DNA from: Devosia sp. SD17-2
Lineage (GTDB): Bacteria; Pseudomonadota; Alphaproteobacteria; Rhizobiales; Devosiaceae
DNA length: 64,000 nt
Assembly (NCBI RefSeq): GCF_029201565.1
Contig: NZ_CP104002.1
Location: 2,869,001-2,933,000, forward strand
Direction: 5' to 3'
Made by a program: the position numbers and the translations under genes. A model generated the notes under the pieces. The model saw only the letters and a program-made list of their open reading frames with translations, had not been told where the DNA came from and made no database searches. Of the stretch, positions 17,193 through 25,361 are shown piece by piece. Within the stretch, counting starts at the first letter, position 1, and the number at the start of each line of letters is the position of its first letter.

Positions 17193-18203
17193 GTGACAAT
17201 ATTCCGCACACTGGGTCGCGCCATCACAACCGCGATCGCATGTATTACTTTCTCTCTTCCGGCGACAGCCGATACCGCAAATCTTGGCGCATTTGAGGGG
17301 TTCGTCGCCAACGGGAAATATAGAGACGCGAATTTCTATCTGGCGAATGGATTTCTTACGGCCAGCGAGATCGATACGAGTCAGCTCTTCTATTCCGTCC
17401 TGCATTCTCGCTTTGGCGACGACATCCGTCGAAATGCCAGGGGGATCGACGAGCTCTACAACTATCTGACCCCGCTTGGGAGCATCGACCTAAATCGCCC
17501 ATTCGCCTGCGGCCGGGACGACGAAGATCTTTGCCTCCTCGTCAACGACCTCGTCAGAAAAGGCGTCCGGCCCAACGAACTGACTTGGTTCGTGGCGCGC
17601 GGCCTCGACATGAACAAGCGCGATGTCGAGTTTGTTCCGGCCACACTGCCACTGATGGCGCGGTTCGGCTCGCACTACAGCCTCAATGAACTCAACTGGT
17701 TCTCTTCCAACGGGATGGTGCTGGGCGACGAGAGCTACACGATCGAGGAACTGGTCAATTATCGAGACAGCTTTATCTGGCATCAGCGCTCCTACGCGCT
17801 GAAAGTTCCTTCGAATTTCCTCAATCTGGGTGACCAGAATTTCCTCGATGTGCTGGTCATGGTGCTGGCAAGCGACATGGACCTGAACGATCTGCAGCAG
17901 AGCCGTCGGCGCGAGGCGCTATGCAATTTCATCACCTATGCCGCTGCGTCCTATGCGCCGTCATATGACTATCTTCAGCACGTTCTCGATGAAGTGACGC
18001 AGTTCCGTGGCGGCAATATCGGCCAGCAGGTGCGGGCAAACGGCGGCATCTATGCGCCCTTCCCGAGCGCCTGTGTCTCTCTGGTTCAGGCCATGGCGGT
18101 CAGCCATGCCCGCCTCAATGAAGTCATCGACAATTTTGCCAGGTCCGGAGACGTGAATACCGCCGGCTGGCTCCTATCCCTGATGCAGGTGAACACCCAA
18201 TGA
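17193..18203 (+). CDS. Secreted protein of unknown function
   Basis: I do not recognise this family. From GTG at 17193, preceded by TTTGGGGGCAAATA as ribosome site, it encodes 336 aa with a signal peptide (TIFRTLGRAITTAIACITFS, cleavage near PATADTA). The mature protein has no membrane helix. It contains three loosely similar segments built around an aromatic core, W/F-x2-N/R-G: NFYLANGFLTASEID, ELTWFVARGLDMNKRD and ELNWFSSNGMVLGDES, suggesting a helical repeat fold. Cys occur in spaced pairs that could form disulfides (RPFACGRDDEDLCLL). The ATGA overlap with 18200-19570 indicates cotranslation with a peptidoglycan-binding protein, so a periplasmic or envelope role is likely (inference). Confidence 0.7.
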   Translation: MTIFRTLGRAITTAIACITFSLPATADTANLGAFEGFVANGKYRDANFYLANGFLTASEIDTSQLFYSVLHSRFGDDIRRNARGIDELYNYLTPLGSIDLNRPFACGRDDEDLCLLVNDLVRKGVRPNELTWFVARGLDMNKRDVEFVPATLPLMARFGSHYSLNELNWFSSNGMVLGDESYTIEELVNYRDSFIWHQRSYALKVPSNFLNLGDQNFLDVLVMVLASDMDLNDLQQSRRREALCNFITYAAASYAPSYDYLQHVLDEVTQFRGGNIGQQVRANGGIYAPFPSACVSLVQAMAVSHARLNEVIDNFARSGDVNTAGWLLSLMQVNTQ

Positions 18204-19570
18204 GCCCGATTACAAACGCGCACAGGATCATTCCTTTCATCTGCCTGGCCTCACTCCCCTTGGTACCGGCTCCAGCCGTGGCACAGCAGCGCCTCGTCGA
18301 GGGTATATTCGCGCTGGGCGGCGCAATGATCCTCAATGAGATGAACGAACGTAATCGGGGGCAAAACACCGCGCCGCGCCGGACGCAACAGGTTGATCCG
18401 GCAACAGCCCAAAGGGCTGCCGAGGAACGCGAACAGATGCGTCTTGTCCAGGTCCGTCTCAATACGCTGGGATTTGACGCCGGCTCGCCGGATGGCCTCT
18501 CCGGCCCCAAGACCAGGCGCGCCATTTCCGATTTCCAGGCCAGTATCGGCATGGCGCCAACGGGCAAGCTCACGCATGAGCAGATTGCGGTGCTCTATCA
18601 GCAATCTGCCGGCATTGGCGGCGGACACGTCGGAGGCCCCCAGCCCGTATATCCGCCGAGCGGCGCATTTCCGGCTTTGGTAACGCCGGCCGCCCCACCG
18701 ATGGCAGCGACACCGGCATTCCCTTCGCTCGGCACCCCAGCAACCCCCACGGCCGTTGCCCCCGGGGCCTTCCCTGCTCTCGGAGGGGCGCCAACACCCC
18801 CTGCCCCGGCGGGCAATTTCCCTGCCCTGGCGGCAACCGCACAACCCGTTGGCGTACCGGCGTTCCCCACCATCGGCACGCCTGTCGCCGTCGCAACGCC
18901 GACAAACCCGCTTGTCGCGGGCAGCGCCCAGACGAGTCAGGCCTTGCCGACTGCGACCAGCCTAGCCGAAGAAATCATCAAGACCCCCTTCGTATCGGCC
19001 GACAAGCAACCCGCCATACTTGGCGTTACCCTTGGCTCGACCGCCGAAGACTTTACGTTAATGCTCGGTGAAAACGCCTTCGGCAACTGCACCGGCGCAC
19101 CCGGTGCCCAGCAATGCAGCCGACAGACGGCAACCCTGTCGGACGTCGTCAAAGGCTGGGTCGCGGCGGACGGCCAGCTTTGGGCGATGGCTAGGCTAAT
19201 CCAGTTCAACGAACCGGTTCCTGCCGATTTCATCCACGGCCAGTTCACCCAGACTTATCCCGAACTAATGGCAGCTCCTGGCGGACTGGTATCGTCTGGC
19301 GAAGCCTGCGAAGTGAATGCGCAATCCGTTCCGGCACTGGCGGCAGTCTTCGATCAGCGCGCCGGCGTGCCAGAGGCGACCGAAGTCCCCAGCGCCCTGC
19401 TCGATATGGCGGTGCAATGTCCGCTCGCCTATTCGCTGGCCTTCAACGAAGGCAATGGGCATGTCGCCGCCGTGCAGGTGCTTTTCTTTGACGGCACGAG
19501 CGTCGTGCGCCAGCACGTCGCGGCGCATGAGGCACTCCAGACCCAGCTTGGTGCTGATCTGAAATTCTAG
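18200..19570 (+). CDS. Secreted protein with peptidoglycan-binding domain and FPALG repeats
   Basis: A 456-residue exported protein. Order: signal peptide (cleaved near PAVAQQ), a short linker, a PG_binding_1 domain at about 80-135 (LVQVRLNTLGFDAGSPDG, then TRRAISDFQASIGMAPTG), a Pro/Ala-rich region of about 110 residues carrying five copies of F-P-[AST]-[LI] every 15-25 residues, and an unrecognised C-terminal domain of about 190 residues with four Cys (FGNCTGAPGAQQCSRQ, GEACEV, QCPLAY) starting near ILGVTLGSTAEDF. The C-terminal part may be a small globular module that docks a ligand or partner. It overlaps the upstream secreted protein gene by four bases, so they likely work together at the cell wall. 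Confidence 0.75.
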   Translation: MSPITNAHRIIPFICLASLPLVPAPAVAQQRLVEGIFALGGAMILNEMNERNRGQNTAPRRTQQVDPATAQRAAEEREQMRLVQVRLNTLGFDAGSPDGLSGPKTRRAISDFQASIGMAPTGKLTHEQIAVLYQQSAGIGGGHVGGPQPVYPPSGAFPALVTPAAPPMAATPAFPSLGTPATPTAVAPGAFPALGGAPTPPAPAGNFPALAATAQPVGVPAFPTIGTPVAVATPTNPLVAGSAQTSQALPTATSLAEEIIKTPFVSADKQPAILGVTLGSTAEDFTLMLGENAFGNCTGAPGAQQCSRQTATLSDVVKGWVAADGQLWAMARLIQFNEPVPADFIHGQFTQTYPELMAAPGGLVSSGEACEVNAQSVPALAAVFDQRAGVPEATEVPSALLDMAVQCPLAYSLAFNEGNGHVAAVQVLFFDGTSVVRQHVAAHEALQTQLGADLKF

Positions 19571-19597
19571 GCCGACAAAGCTGGAACCAATTAATGC

Positions 19598-19621
19598 GGC
19601 CCCACTCATCTGAGCGGGGCC
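19598..19621. terminator. Bidirectional terminator
   Basis: A 10-bp stem (GGCCCC plus four more pairs with one G-U, loop ATCT) sits between the convergent genes ending at 19570 and 19660. No long T-run, so strength is uncertain. Confidence 0.6.
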
Positions 19622-19659
19622 GTTGGCGTCTTCAGTACCTCATCGCAGAGTGACCAGCC

Positions 19660-20571
19660 TCAGTTCACCTGAGCTTGGGCTTGCGCAACGATGTCCATGC
19701 CGACGAGGTCGCTCCAGGCTTCCAGGAGGCGTTTGGTAATGGGGCCGACCTGGCCGTCGCCGACTGTGAGATTATTGAACTTGGTGGACGGCATGATGCA
19801 GTAGGGCGTCGAGGTGAAGAACATCTCGTCGGCTGTCGCCAGATCATAGGGCAGCAGCGCGGTTTCCTCGGTGGGGATGCCGAGCTTTCTGGCCAGTTCG
19901 AGCGCCGTGGCCCGGCTGACCCCGGCGAGACAATTGACCGTGGACGGGGTGCGCAGGACACCATTGGTGACACAGAAGATATTGCCACCCTTGTTCTCGG
20001 CCACGTGGCCATTCATGTCGAGGATGACGCTCTGGGCGGCGGGGTCGACCTGCTTTACTTCCATCTCGGCCAGCGTATAGGCCAGACGGCTGCGGTTCTT
20101 GATGCGCGGATCGAGCGACTGGCTCGGCACCATGCGGCTCACCGGCGTCACACCATGGCAACCTTCGGTGTAAAAGCGCGCCCAGGGCTTGAGTTCCATG
20201 AACTGGGTGAAGATCATCACCGTTGCCGAACCGGCCTGAACGGTGGGGTCGGCGCCAGCGATGGCGAGGCCGCGCGAGATATTGTGGACGATCCAGCAGT
20301 CATCGTCCGGGCCGTAATTGTGCTCATTGGCTTCAAACACCTCGAGCGTGGTGCGCAGCATGTCTTCCGCGCTCATGCCGGGATCAATGCGCGTCAGCTT
20401 GAGGGACTGGTAGAGGCGCTCGATGTGCTGCTCGAGCTTGAATGGCTTGTGGCGGAATGTGCGCGTCGATTCCGTGACCGTGTCGGCCAGCATGATGGCG
20501 CTGTCGAAGATCGAGATCTTCGCGTCCGCCTCGGCAACCATCTTGCCGGAAATATAAACCTGTCTACCCAA
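19660..20571 (-). CDS. Class IV PLP aminotransferase (BCAT/D-amino-acid type)
   Basis: A fold-type IV aminotransferase, either of branched-chain amino acids (IlvE-like) or a D-amino-acid/amine variant. The PLP lysine lies in LDPRIKNRSRLAYTLAEME; the phosphate-binding and exit regions NGHVAENKGGNIFCV and CLAGVSRATALELA follow, and EMFFTSTPYCIMPS near the end is typical. The protein is about 303 aa. There is no good ATG: TTG at 20571 lies eight bases after GGGAGG and gives L-G-R-Q-V-Y-I-S-G-K-M. Upstream in-frame codons are not supported by homology. The gene is alone; substrate assignment would need comparison of the two active-site Arg/Tyr positions. Confidence 0.8.
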   Translation of the reverse strand: MGRQVYISGKMVAEADAKISIFDSAIMLADTVTESTRTFRHKPFKLEQHIERLYQSLKLTRIDPGMSAEDMLRTTLEVFEANEHNYGPDDDCWIVHNISRGLAIAGADPTVQAGSATVMIFTQFMELKPWARFYTEGCHGVTPVSRMVPSQSLDPRIKNRSRLAYTLAEMEVKQVDPAAQSVILDMNGHVAENKGGNIFCVTNGVLRTPSTVNCLAGVSRATALELARKLGIPTEETALLPYDLATADEMFFTSTPYCIMPSTKFNNLTVGDGQVGPITKRLLEAWSDLVGMDIVAQAQAQVN

Positions 20572-20766
20572 AATGCTTTCCTCCCAAAATTCTTTTTCGA
20601 GGGAGTGGGCCACAGCGCAGGCGTGCCTGCCGCAAGAGTAACCCCCCCACACCCTCAAAGATTTTGTTATAAGGATAACATTATAACCGTCAAGGATAGG
20701 GTCAGCGACCTATTCGCATGGGACGATATCGTCTCCCCAAGACCAGGGAACTCGGCTAACGATAAA

Positions 20767-20797
20767 AAACGCCCCGGACGGAGTGTCCGGGGCGTTT
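20767..20797 (-). terminator. Rho-independent terminator of the Rnk operon
   Basis: Perfect 13-bp arms AAACGCCCCGGAC/GTCCGGGGCGTTT with a 5-base loop, followed on the minus strand by TTTTTTATC. It lies 13 bases after the rnk stop. Confidence 0.9.
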
Positions 20798-20809
20798 GAC
20801 AGCCAGATC

Positions 20810-21277
20810 TCAGGCGGCAAAAGGACCGGGGTCCGGATCGTCGTCCGTTCCGGCTTCAACCCCGGCGGGCGTATTGGCGACCTTTAGGACCTTGAGCCTT
20901 TGCATGGTGCCGTCTGTTTCAAGCCAGCTCATGACATGGTCCGGTCGGAGGCCGAGCAGTGCTGCACCATGGCTGGACGTGACCGAAAGGCGATAGGAGC
21001 CGCTGCGGTCGACATGCTCGGGCATCACCAGCTTGACCGTGCGCTCCTCCCCCGGGATAGGCTTGTAGCGCACCACGCTGCCGATCCGCACCACGTCGGA
21101 CGGCAGAAGGCCGTCCTTGACGATGCGGGCACGGTCCAGCTCATAGAGCAGGAAATCCATGCGTTCTGCGCTCTGGCCGATATCGGTGAGCGCGGCCACT
21201 GTCAGCCGGCGATGCTCTTCCTCGCCGATGACGATATCGGGCGACTGGGTCCATTCAGACAGGGAAATCGTCGTCAT
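20810..21277 (-). CDS. rnk: Rnk/GreA-type nucleoside diphosphate kinase regulator
   Basis: The 155-residue protein has the Rnk layout: a shortened N-terminal coiled part (residues about 20-55) and a GreA/GreB C-terminal domain, VVRIGSVVRYKPIPGEERTVKLV through SSHGAALLGLRPDHVMSW. Rnk proteins bind RNA polymerase but lack the full coiled coil needed for transcript cleavage; in E. coli Rnk affects NDP kinase levels. The Asp/Pro-rich C-terminal tail (TDDDPDPGPF) is local. It is the last of three minus-strand genes joined by ATGA overlap and closed by a strong terminator. Confidence 0.88.
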   Translation of the reverse strand: MTTISLSEWTQSPDIVIGEEEHRRLTVAALTDIGQSAERMDFLLYELDRARIVKDGLLPSDVVRIGSVVRYKPIPGEERTVKLVMPEHVDRSGSYRLSVTSSHGAALLGLRPDHVMSWLETDGTMQRLKVLKVANTPAGVEAGTDDDPDPGPFAA

Positions 21278-21456
21278 CCTTGCACCTGCGGTTTGGGGAG
21301 CTTCTCGGGGCTGGGAGCGCCCGATCGCTCATAAATGGAAAAGAGATGTTCAGGCTTGGACACCGCGCCCTCATAGGGGCGCTGGCACCAGGGACAGCGG
21401 CGTGCGGCCCGGGGTCTCGGGCCGGCACAGGAGCGGCAATAGCGCAGGGCTGGCAT
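21274..21456 (-). CDS. Small zinc-ribbon-like protein (60 aa)
   Basis: A 60-residue protein with two Cys pairs, YCRSC and RCPWCQRPY, spaced by 11 residues of basic sequence: the layout of a minimal zinc ribbon. ATG at 21456 follows GGAG at good distance. Its stop overlaps the rnk start by four bases, so it is translated coupled to Rnk and may be a partner acting on RNA or RNA polymerase; that is inference from context only. No specific family was recognised. Two proline-rich segments (PSPEKLPKP) make the tail probably disordered. Confidence 0.7.
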   Translation of the reverse strand: MPALRYCRSCAGPRPRAARRCPWCQRPYEGAVSKPEHLFSIYERSGAPSPEKLPKPQVQG

Positions 21457-21467
21457 TCATGACTCCA

Positions 21468-21677
21468 TCAGGACAGAGGATTTTGGGCGTAGGTTTCGAG
21501 GATACGCTTGCGGTCATCGAGCGAGCGCAGGCGGACCGTCATGGTCTCGGTCTTGATCGGGGTCTGGTACGGCAGGCTGTATGCCACCTCTGGCAAATGC
21601 GCCTCTGCCCAACTCCGGAAGCGGCCCAGCTTGTGGCTGCCGGTGATGGGAAGGGTGACGGAATATTTGAAAGTCAT
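21468..21677 (-). CDS. Small protein of unknown function (69 aa)
   Basis: A 69-residue soluble protein, beginning MTFKYSVTLPITGSHKLGRF, with mixed charge and no signal peptide, Cys or membrane helix. It is the first gene of a unit with the zinc-ribbon protein (11 bases between stop and next start) and Rnk. The compact spacing and shared strand are the main support for it. I do not recognise the family; alternation of hydrophobic residues in the middle (YQTPIKTETMTVRLRSL) suggests beta strands. The 266 bases between it and the cfa stop hold only a short GC hairpin and no convincing gene. Confidence 0.6.
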   Translation of the reverse strand: MTFKYSVTLPITGSHKLGRFRSWAEAHLPEVAYSLPYQTPIKTETMTVRLRSLDDRKRILETYAQNPLS

Positions 21678-21943
21678 CGCGATGGCCTCATGCGGACATG
21701 TGCAAACACCACGCGCGAAGGCGTGGCGGGCAGATCAGAGTGTTTTGGTGATTGGTTCGAAGATCCTGGTGCCGCTCTTGCCGTGACGGCAGGTAGCAAC
21801 ACCAGGCAATCAGCCTGCCTGGCGAAGACCGTGTATGAACAAACGTGTGGCGACAAAAACTGTGTTCATACGGCCATCATGGCCATATTGCCCGCTTTGT
21901 CAAATCGGCCGGAAAACCCCGCAAACCGGGTGGCGGCTACGCC

Positions 21944-23179
21944 TCAGACGGGGCGACGATACTGGTAGATACCGACGTCGATGACGCCTTCAGCAAAGCC
22001 CGCCTCGCAATAGGAGAGGTAGTAGACCCACTTGCGCCTGAACTGCTCGTCATAGCCGAGCGGGGTGATCATCGGCCAACGCTCCAGGAAGCGCTCACGC
22101 CACAGCCGCAGCGTCCTGGCATAGGACTGGCCAAAGGTTTCGACGTTTTCGAGCACCAAGCCGTATTTCTCTCCGAACTCGGCCATGACCGTCTTGGTCA
22201 GAAGCATGCCGCCGGGAAAAATGTAGCGCTGGATGAAATCGGGGCCGCTGCGATAGCCGTCAAAATCCGCCTCGTCGATGGTGATGGCCTGGATCGATGC
22301 GGTGCCACCGGGCTTCAGCCTGTCATGCACAGTCTGGAAATAGCTTGGCCAATTGTCCTCGCCCACGGCTTCGATCATCTCGATCGAGCAGACGTGGTCG
22401 AACTGGCCTTCGGTGTGGCGATAGTCTTCGAAGACAAGAGTAGCGAGCGCGTCGAGCCCCTGCCGGGCCAGCCGCTCCTTGCCGAATTTGAGCTGTTCGG
22501 CCGAAAGTGTGATGCCGCGGAGATGAGCCTTGTAGTCGCGCGCGACAGTTTCAGCAAAGCCGCCCCAGCCGCAGCCGATTTCGAGAACGGACGCGCCGGG
22601 CGTGACCCCCGCCATATCAGCGACGCGGTGATATTTGGCCAGCTGCGCAGCCTCGAGGCTCTGGTCGCCCGAGGTGAACACAGCCGATGAATAGGTCATC
22701 GAGGGATCAAGCCAGAGACCATAGAAATCATTGCCGAGGTCATAGTGCTCGGCGATGTTTTTCTTGGAGCCCTCGAGCGTGTTGCGCCGCGACAGGTGAT
22801 AGTGGAGGTCGGCGGCAGCGCGGCGGAAAAAGCCGGGATTGGCCTTCTCGAACATCGCGCGGTTCTGCAGGAAGAAGCGGAACAGCGCGGTGAGATTGTC
22901 CACCTCGATATCGCCGTTCATATAGGCCGCCGCGAAGCCGACGGTGCCGCGCTTCATTGCCTCGCCGATCACGTTGAAATTCTTCAGCCGCAGCACGGAA
23001 TGCTCGCCGGTCTGCGGACTGCCCAGCGTCCGGGTACGGTCATTGGGCAGGATAACGGTAATCGCGCCGTGGGTCGGCTTACCGATCAGGGCAACGCCGA
23101 TCCGCTCGACCAGCCTTGAGGCAAATCGGGTCCAGAGCGTAACGCCGGTTTGGGAGTGGTCGACAACGGATTTGCTCAT
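21944..23179 (-). CDS. cfa: Cyclopropane-fatty-acyl-phospholipid synthase
   Basis: The 411-residue enzyme transfers a methylene group from S-adenosylmethionine to unsaturated acyl chains in membrane phospholipids. An N-terminal lipid-recognition part precedes the methyltransferase domain with IAEHYDLGNDFYGLWLDPSMTYSSA, SAM motif VLEIGCGWGGFAE, and SGPDFIQRYIFPGGMLL; the Cys near the C-terminus is in YYLSYCEAGFAEG. In the motif that reads MFEHVG in E. coli Cfa this protein has MIEAVGE, a variant common in proteobacterial homologues, so it may have different detailed chemistry. ATG at 23179. A 184-base gap without a recognisable gene separates it from recJ. Confidence 0.9.
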   Translation of the reverse strand: MSKSVVDHSQTGVTLWTRFASRLVERIGVALIGKPTHGAITVILPNDRTRTLGSPQTGEHSVLRLKNFNVIGEAMKRGTVGFAAAYMNGDIEVDNLTALFRFFLQNRAMFEKANPGFFRRAAADLHYHLSRRNTLEGSKKNIAEHYDLGNDFYGLWLDPSMTYSSAVFTSGDQSLEAAQLAKYHRVADMAGVTPGASVLEIGCGWGGFAETVARDYKAHLRGITLSAEQLKFGKERLARQGLDALATLVFEDYRHTEGQFDHVCSIEMIEAVGEDNWPSYFQTVHDRLKPGGTASIQAITIDEADFDGYRSGPDFIQRYIFPGGMLLTKTVMAEFGEKYGLVLENVETFGQSYARTLRLWRERFLERWPMITPLGYDEQFRRKWVYYLSYCEAGFAEGVIDVGIYQYRRPV

Positions 23180-23363
23180 CGAATACTAAATCCACAAGCG
23201 CCGAAAGGCAGGCGAGACGAATTCAATGGTCTTTGGCAAGGATCGCCGAGCCGTCACGCGCCTACGCAGACCAAGCCTTCGATCTATGTCTACCAGTACC
23301 TTAACGGCCAATATTGGATATGCAAGCAGCAGTTTGCGCCCAATAGATGGCAGACCGTGGTGA

Positions 23364-25154
23364 TCAGCGCGCCGGGCGGGCGATGTCGGTGAGGCGGAAC
23401 TGGACCTGTTCACGGCCCTGGTAATGATCAATGGAAAGGCCCCCGGCGAAGTGCAAAGGCGCTTCGGTATCGCGCAGCAGCACATCGCCGAGCGGGGTGC
23501 CGGCTGCACGAAAGGCAATGGCTTTCAATCGCGCGCCGTCGTCGGAAGCGAGGGAGAAGCTGACATGTCCGCCCTTGCCGACGATCTGTGCGAACCGCGC
23601 GCGATGGGCGGGAAAAACGAAAACCGGATTGGGATTGCCCGAGCCGAATGGGCCGGCCTTTTCGATGGTGTGGAGGAGGTCGACACTGGCGCCACGAGCG
23701 GTCAGCGCCGCATCCACTTTCAGGGCGGAGGCCGCCCGCGCAGCCTCGACGCTCGACACCAGTTTTTCAGCGAGAAAAGAGCGGAAGGCGCCGATTTCGC
23801 CGGGACGCAGAGTGACGCCCGCCGCCATGGCGTGACCACCACCCTTGGGGATGAGCCCGCTGTCCACGGCAGCAATCACCGCCGAGCCGAGGTCGACGCC
23901 GGGCACAGAGCGCCCGGAGCCGGTGCCATGACCGTCGGGATGGAGCGCGATGGCAAAAGCCGGACGATCGAACCGCTCCTTGAGACGCGCGGCGATCAGG
24001 CCGACAATACCGGGGTGCCAGCTTTCCGAAGCGAGAACGAGCACAGGCGGCCCCTCCCCCGCACCGATTTCGGCAGCCGCGACGGCGGTCGCTTCCTCCA
24101 CCGCTTCGACCTCGATGCGCTGGCGTTCGGTGTTGAGTTCATCGAGGCGCGCGGCAATCACCATGGCCTGATGCTCATCGTCCAGCGCCAGCAATTGCGT
24201 GCCGAGCGCGGCATTGCCGATGCGGCCGCCGGCATTGATACGCGGGCCGATGAGAAAGCCGAGGTGGTAGGGGTTGAGCGGCCCTGAAACGCGCGAAGCC
24301 AGCGCCAGGGCAGCCATGCCCGGATTGTCGCCGCGGCGCGCCACTTCGAGGCCGCGCAGCACGAAGGCGCGGTTCAGCCCGACCAGCGGGACCACGTCGC
24401 AGACCGTGCCCAGCGCCACGATATCGAGGAGGCGCATCAGGTCCGGCAGGCCGGCGGCGCCCTGCTGGCGCAGCGCACGATTGACTGCCACCAGCACCAT
24501 GAAGGTGACGCCGGCAGCGCAAAGATAGCCGAGCCCGGAAATGTCGTCCGGACGGTTGGGATTGACCAGCGCATTGGCCGGCGGCAGATCGTGGTCGGCC
24601 AGATGGTGATCGATGACCAGCACATCCACGCCACGGCCGCGCGCATGCCGGATTGGGGCGTCGCTGGTGGTGCCGCAATCGAGCGTGATGATGAGGCTGG
24701 CGCCGGCGTCGATCAACTTGTCCATGGCCGCAATATTAGGGCCATAGCCTTCAAAGATGCGGTCGGGAATATGCACCTGCGGGTTCAGCCCGAAATGGCC
24801 GAGAAAACGCACCATCAGCGCGCAGGAAGAAGCGCCGTCGACGTCGTAATCTCCAAAGAGCGCGATGGCTTCCTTATCGGTGACAGCCTTAGCGATCCGC
24901 TCGGCCAGCGCGTCCATGTCGGTGAGCGTGGATGGGTCCGGCATCAAGGCGCGGATCGTCGGCTCGAGATAGAGGCCGGCGCCATCGAGATCGACGTTTC
25001 GACCGGCAAGAATGCGCGCGAGAATATCGGAGACGCCCGTCTTCTGGGCTATGGCCCCGGCCAGCCGCGTGCCAGCACTGTCGAGCCGATCAACCCACGA
25101 GCGGCCGGAGACCGACTGGGTAACATCCAGAAAATTGCGCCGTGTTTCCAGCAT
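23364..25154 (-). CDS. recJ: Single-stranded-DNA-specific exonuclease RecJ
   Basis: RecJ digests single-stranded DNA 5' to 3' in recombination and mismatch repair. The 596-residue protein has the DHH motifs in order: ALFGDYDVDGASSCALMVRF, IITLDCGTTSD, DVLVIDHHLADHDLP, then the DHHA1 part with PGIVGLIAARLKERFDRPA and KGGGHAMAAGVTLRPGE, and an OB-like C-terminal domain. All catalytic Asp and His residues seen are intact. ATG at 25154. It lies downstream of glpX on the same strand, with a palindromic repeat element between them; this gene order is conserved in the group. Confidence 0.95.
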   Translation of the reverse strand: MLETRRNFLDVTQSVSGRSWVDRLDSAGTRLAGAIAQKTGVSDILARILAGRNVDLDGAGLYLEPTIRALMPDPSTLTDMDALAERIAKAVTDKEAIALFGDYDVDGASSCALMVRFLGHFGLNPQVHIPDRIFEGYGPNIAAMDKLIDAGASLIITLDCGTTSDAPIRHARGRGVDVLVIDHHLADHDLPPANALVNPNRPDDISGLGYLCAAGVTFMVLVAVNRALRQQGAAGLPDLMRLLDIVALGTVCDVVPLVGLNRAFVLRGLEVARRGDNPGMAALALASRVSGPLNPYHLGFLIGPRINAGGRIGNAALGTQLLALDDEHQAMVIAARLDELNTERQRIEVEAVEEATAVAAAEIGAGEGPPVLVLASESWHPGIVGLIAARLKERFDRPAFAIALHPDGHGTGSGRSVPGVDLGSAVIAAVDSGLIPKGGGHAMAAGVTLRPGEIGAFRSFLAEKLVSSVEAARAASALKVDAALTARGASVDLLHTIEKAGPFGSGNPNPVFVFPAHRARFAQIVGKGGHVSFSLASDDGARLKAIAFRAAGTPLGDVLLRDTEAPLHFAGGLSIDHYQGREQVQFRLTDIARPAR

Positions 25155-25240
25155 GCCCCGGTGTTAGGCGATTTGGCGCGGGAGAGGAAGGGGGTGTGGA
25201 ACCAAGCGCTACAAATGCAGCTCTGAGTTCGCCCGCGTTA

Positions 25241-25346
25241 CCCCCTCCTGACCTCCCCCTGATAGGGGGAGGGATAGATCGAGGACGCTGAAATTTCGAG
25301 AGCCGCAGTGCGCTCCTCCCCCTATCAGGGGGAGGTCGGGTGGGGG
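25241..25346. repeat. Intergenic inverted repeat between recJ and glpX
   Basis: The segment starting GACCTCCCCCTGATAGGGGG at about 25250 recurs in inverted orientation ending near 25338, with nearly identical C-rich/G-rich flanks, about 30-34 bases per arm. Each arm is itself a small palindrome. It shares the GGGGGAGGT core with 6811-6920. Confidence 0.75.
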
Positions 25347-25361
25347 TATGGGAGCCAGCCC

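Noticed and set aside
16606..19570. Genomic island integrated at tRNA-Glu
   Set aside because: The direct repeats are only about 220 bases apart and contain a tRNA; no integrase, recombinase or distal attachment copy is visible in the window.
23180..23363. Possible small gene between cfa and recJ (80-codon plus-strand frame)
   Set aside because: The frame starts inside cfa antisense sequence and has no recognisable domain.
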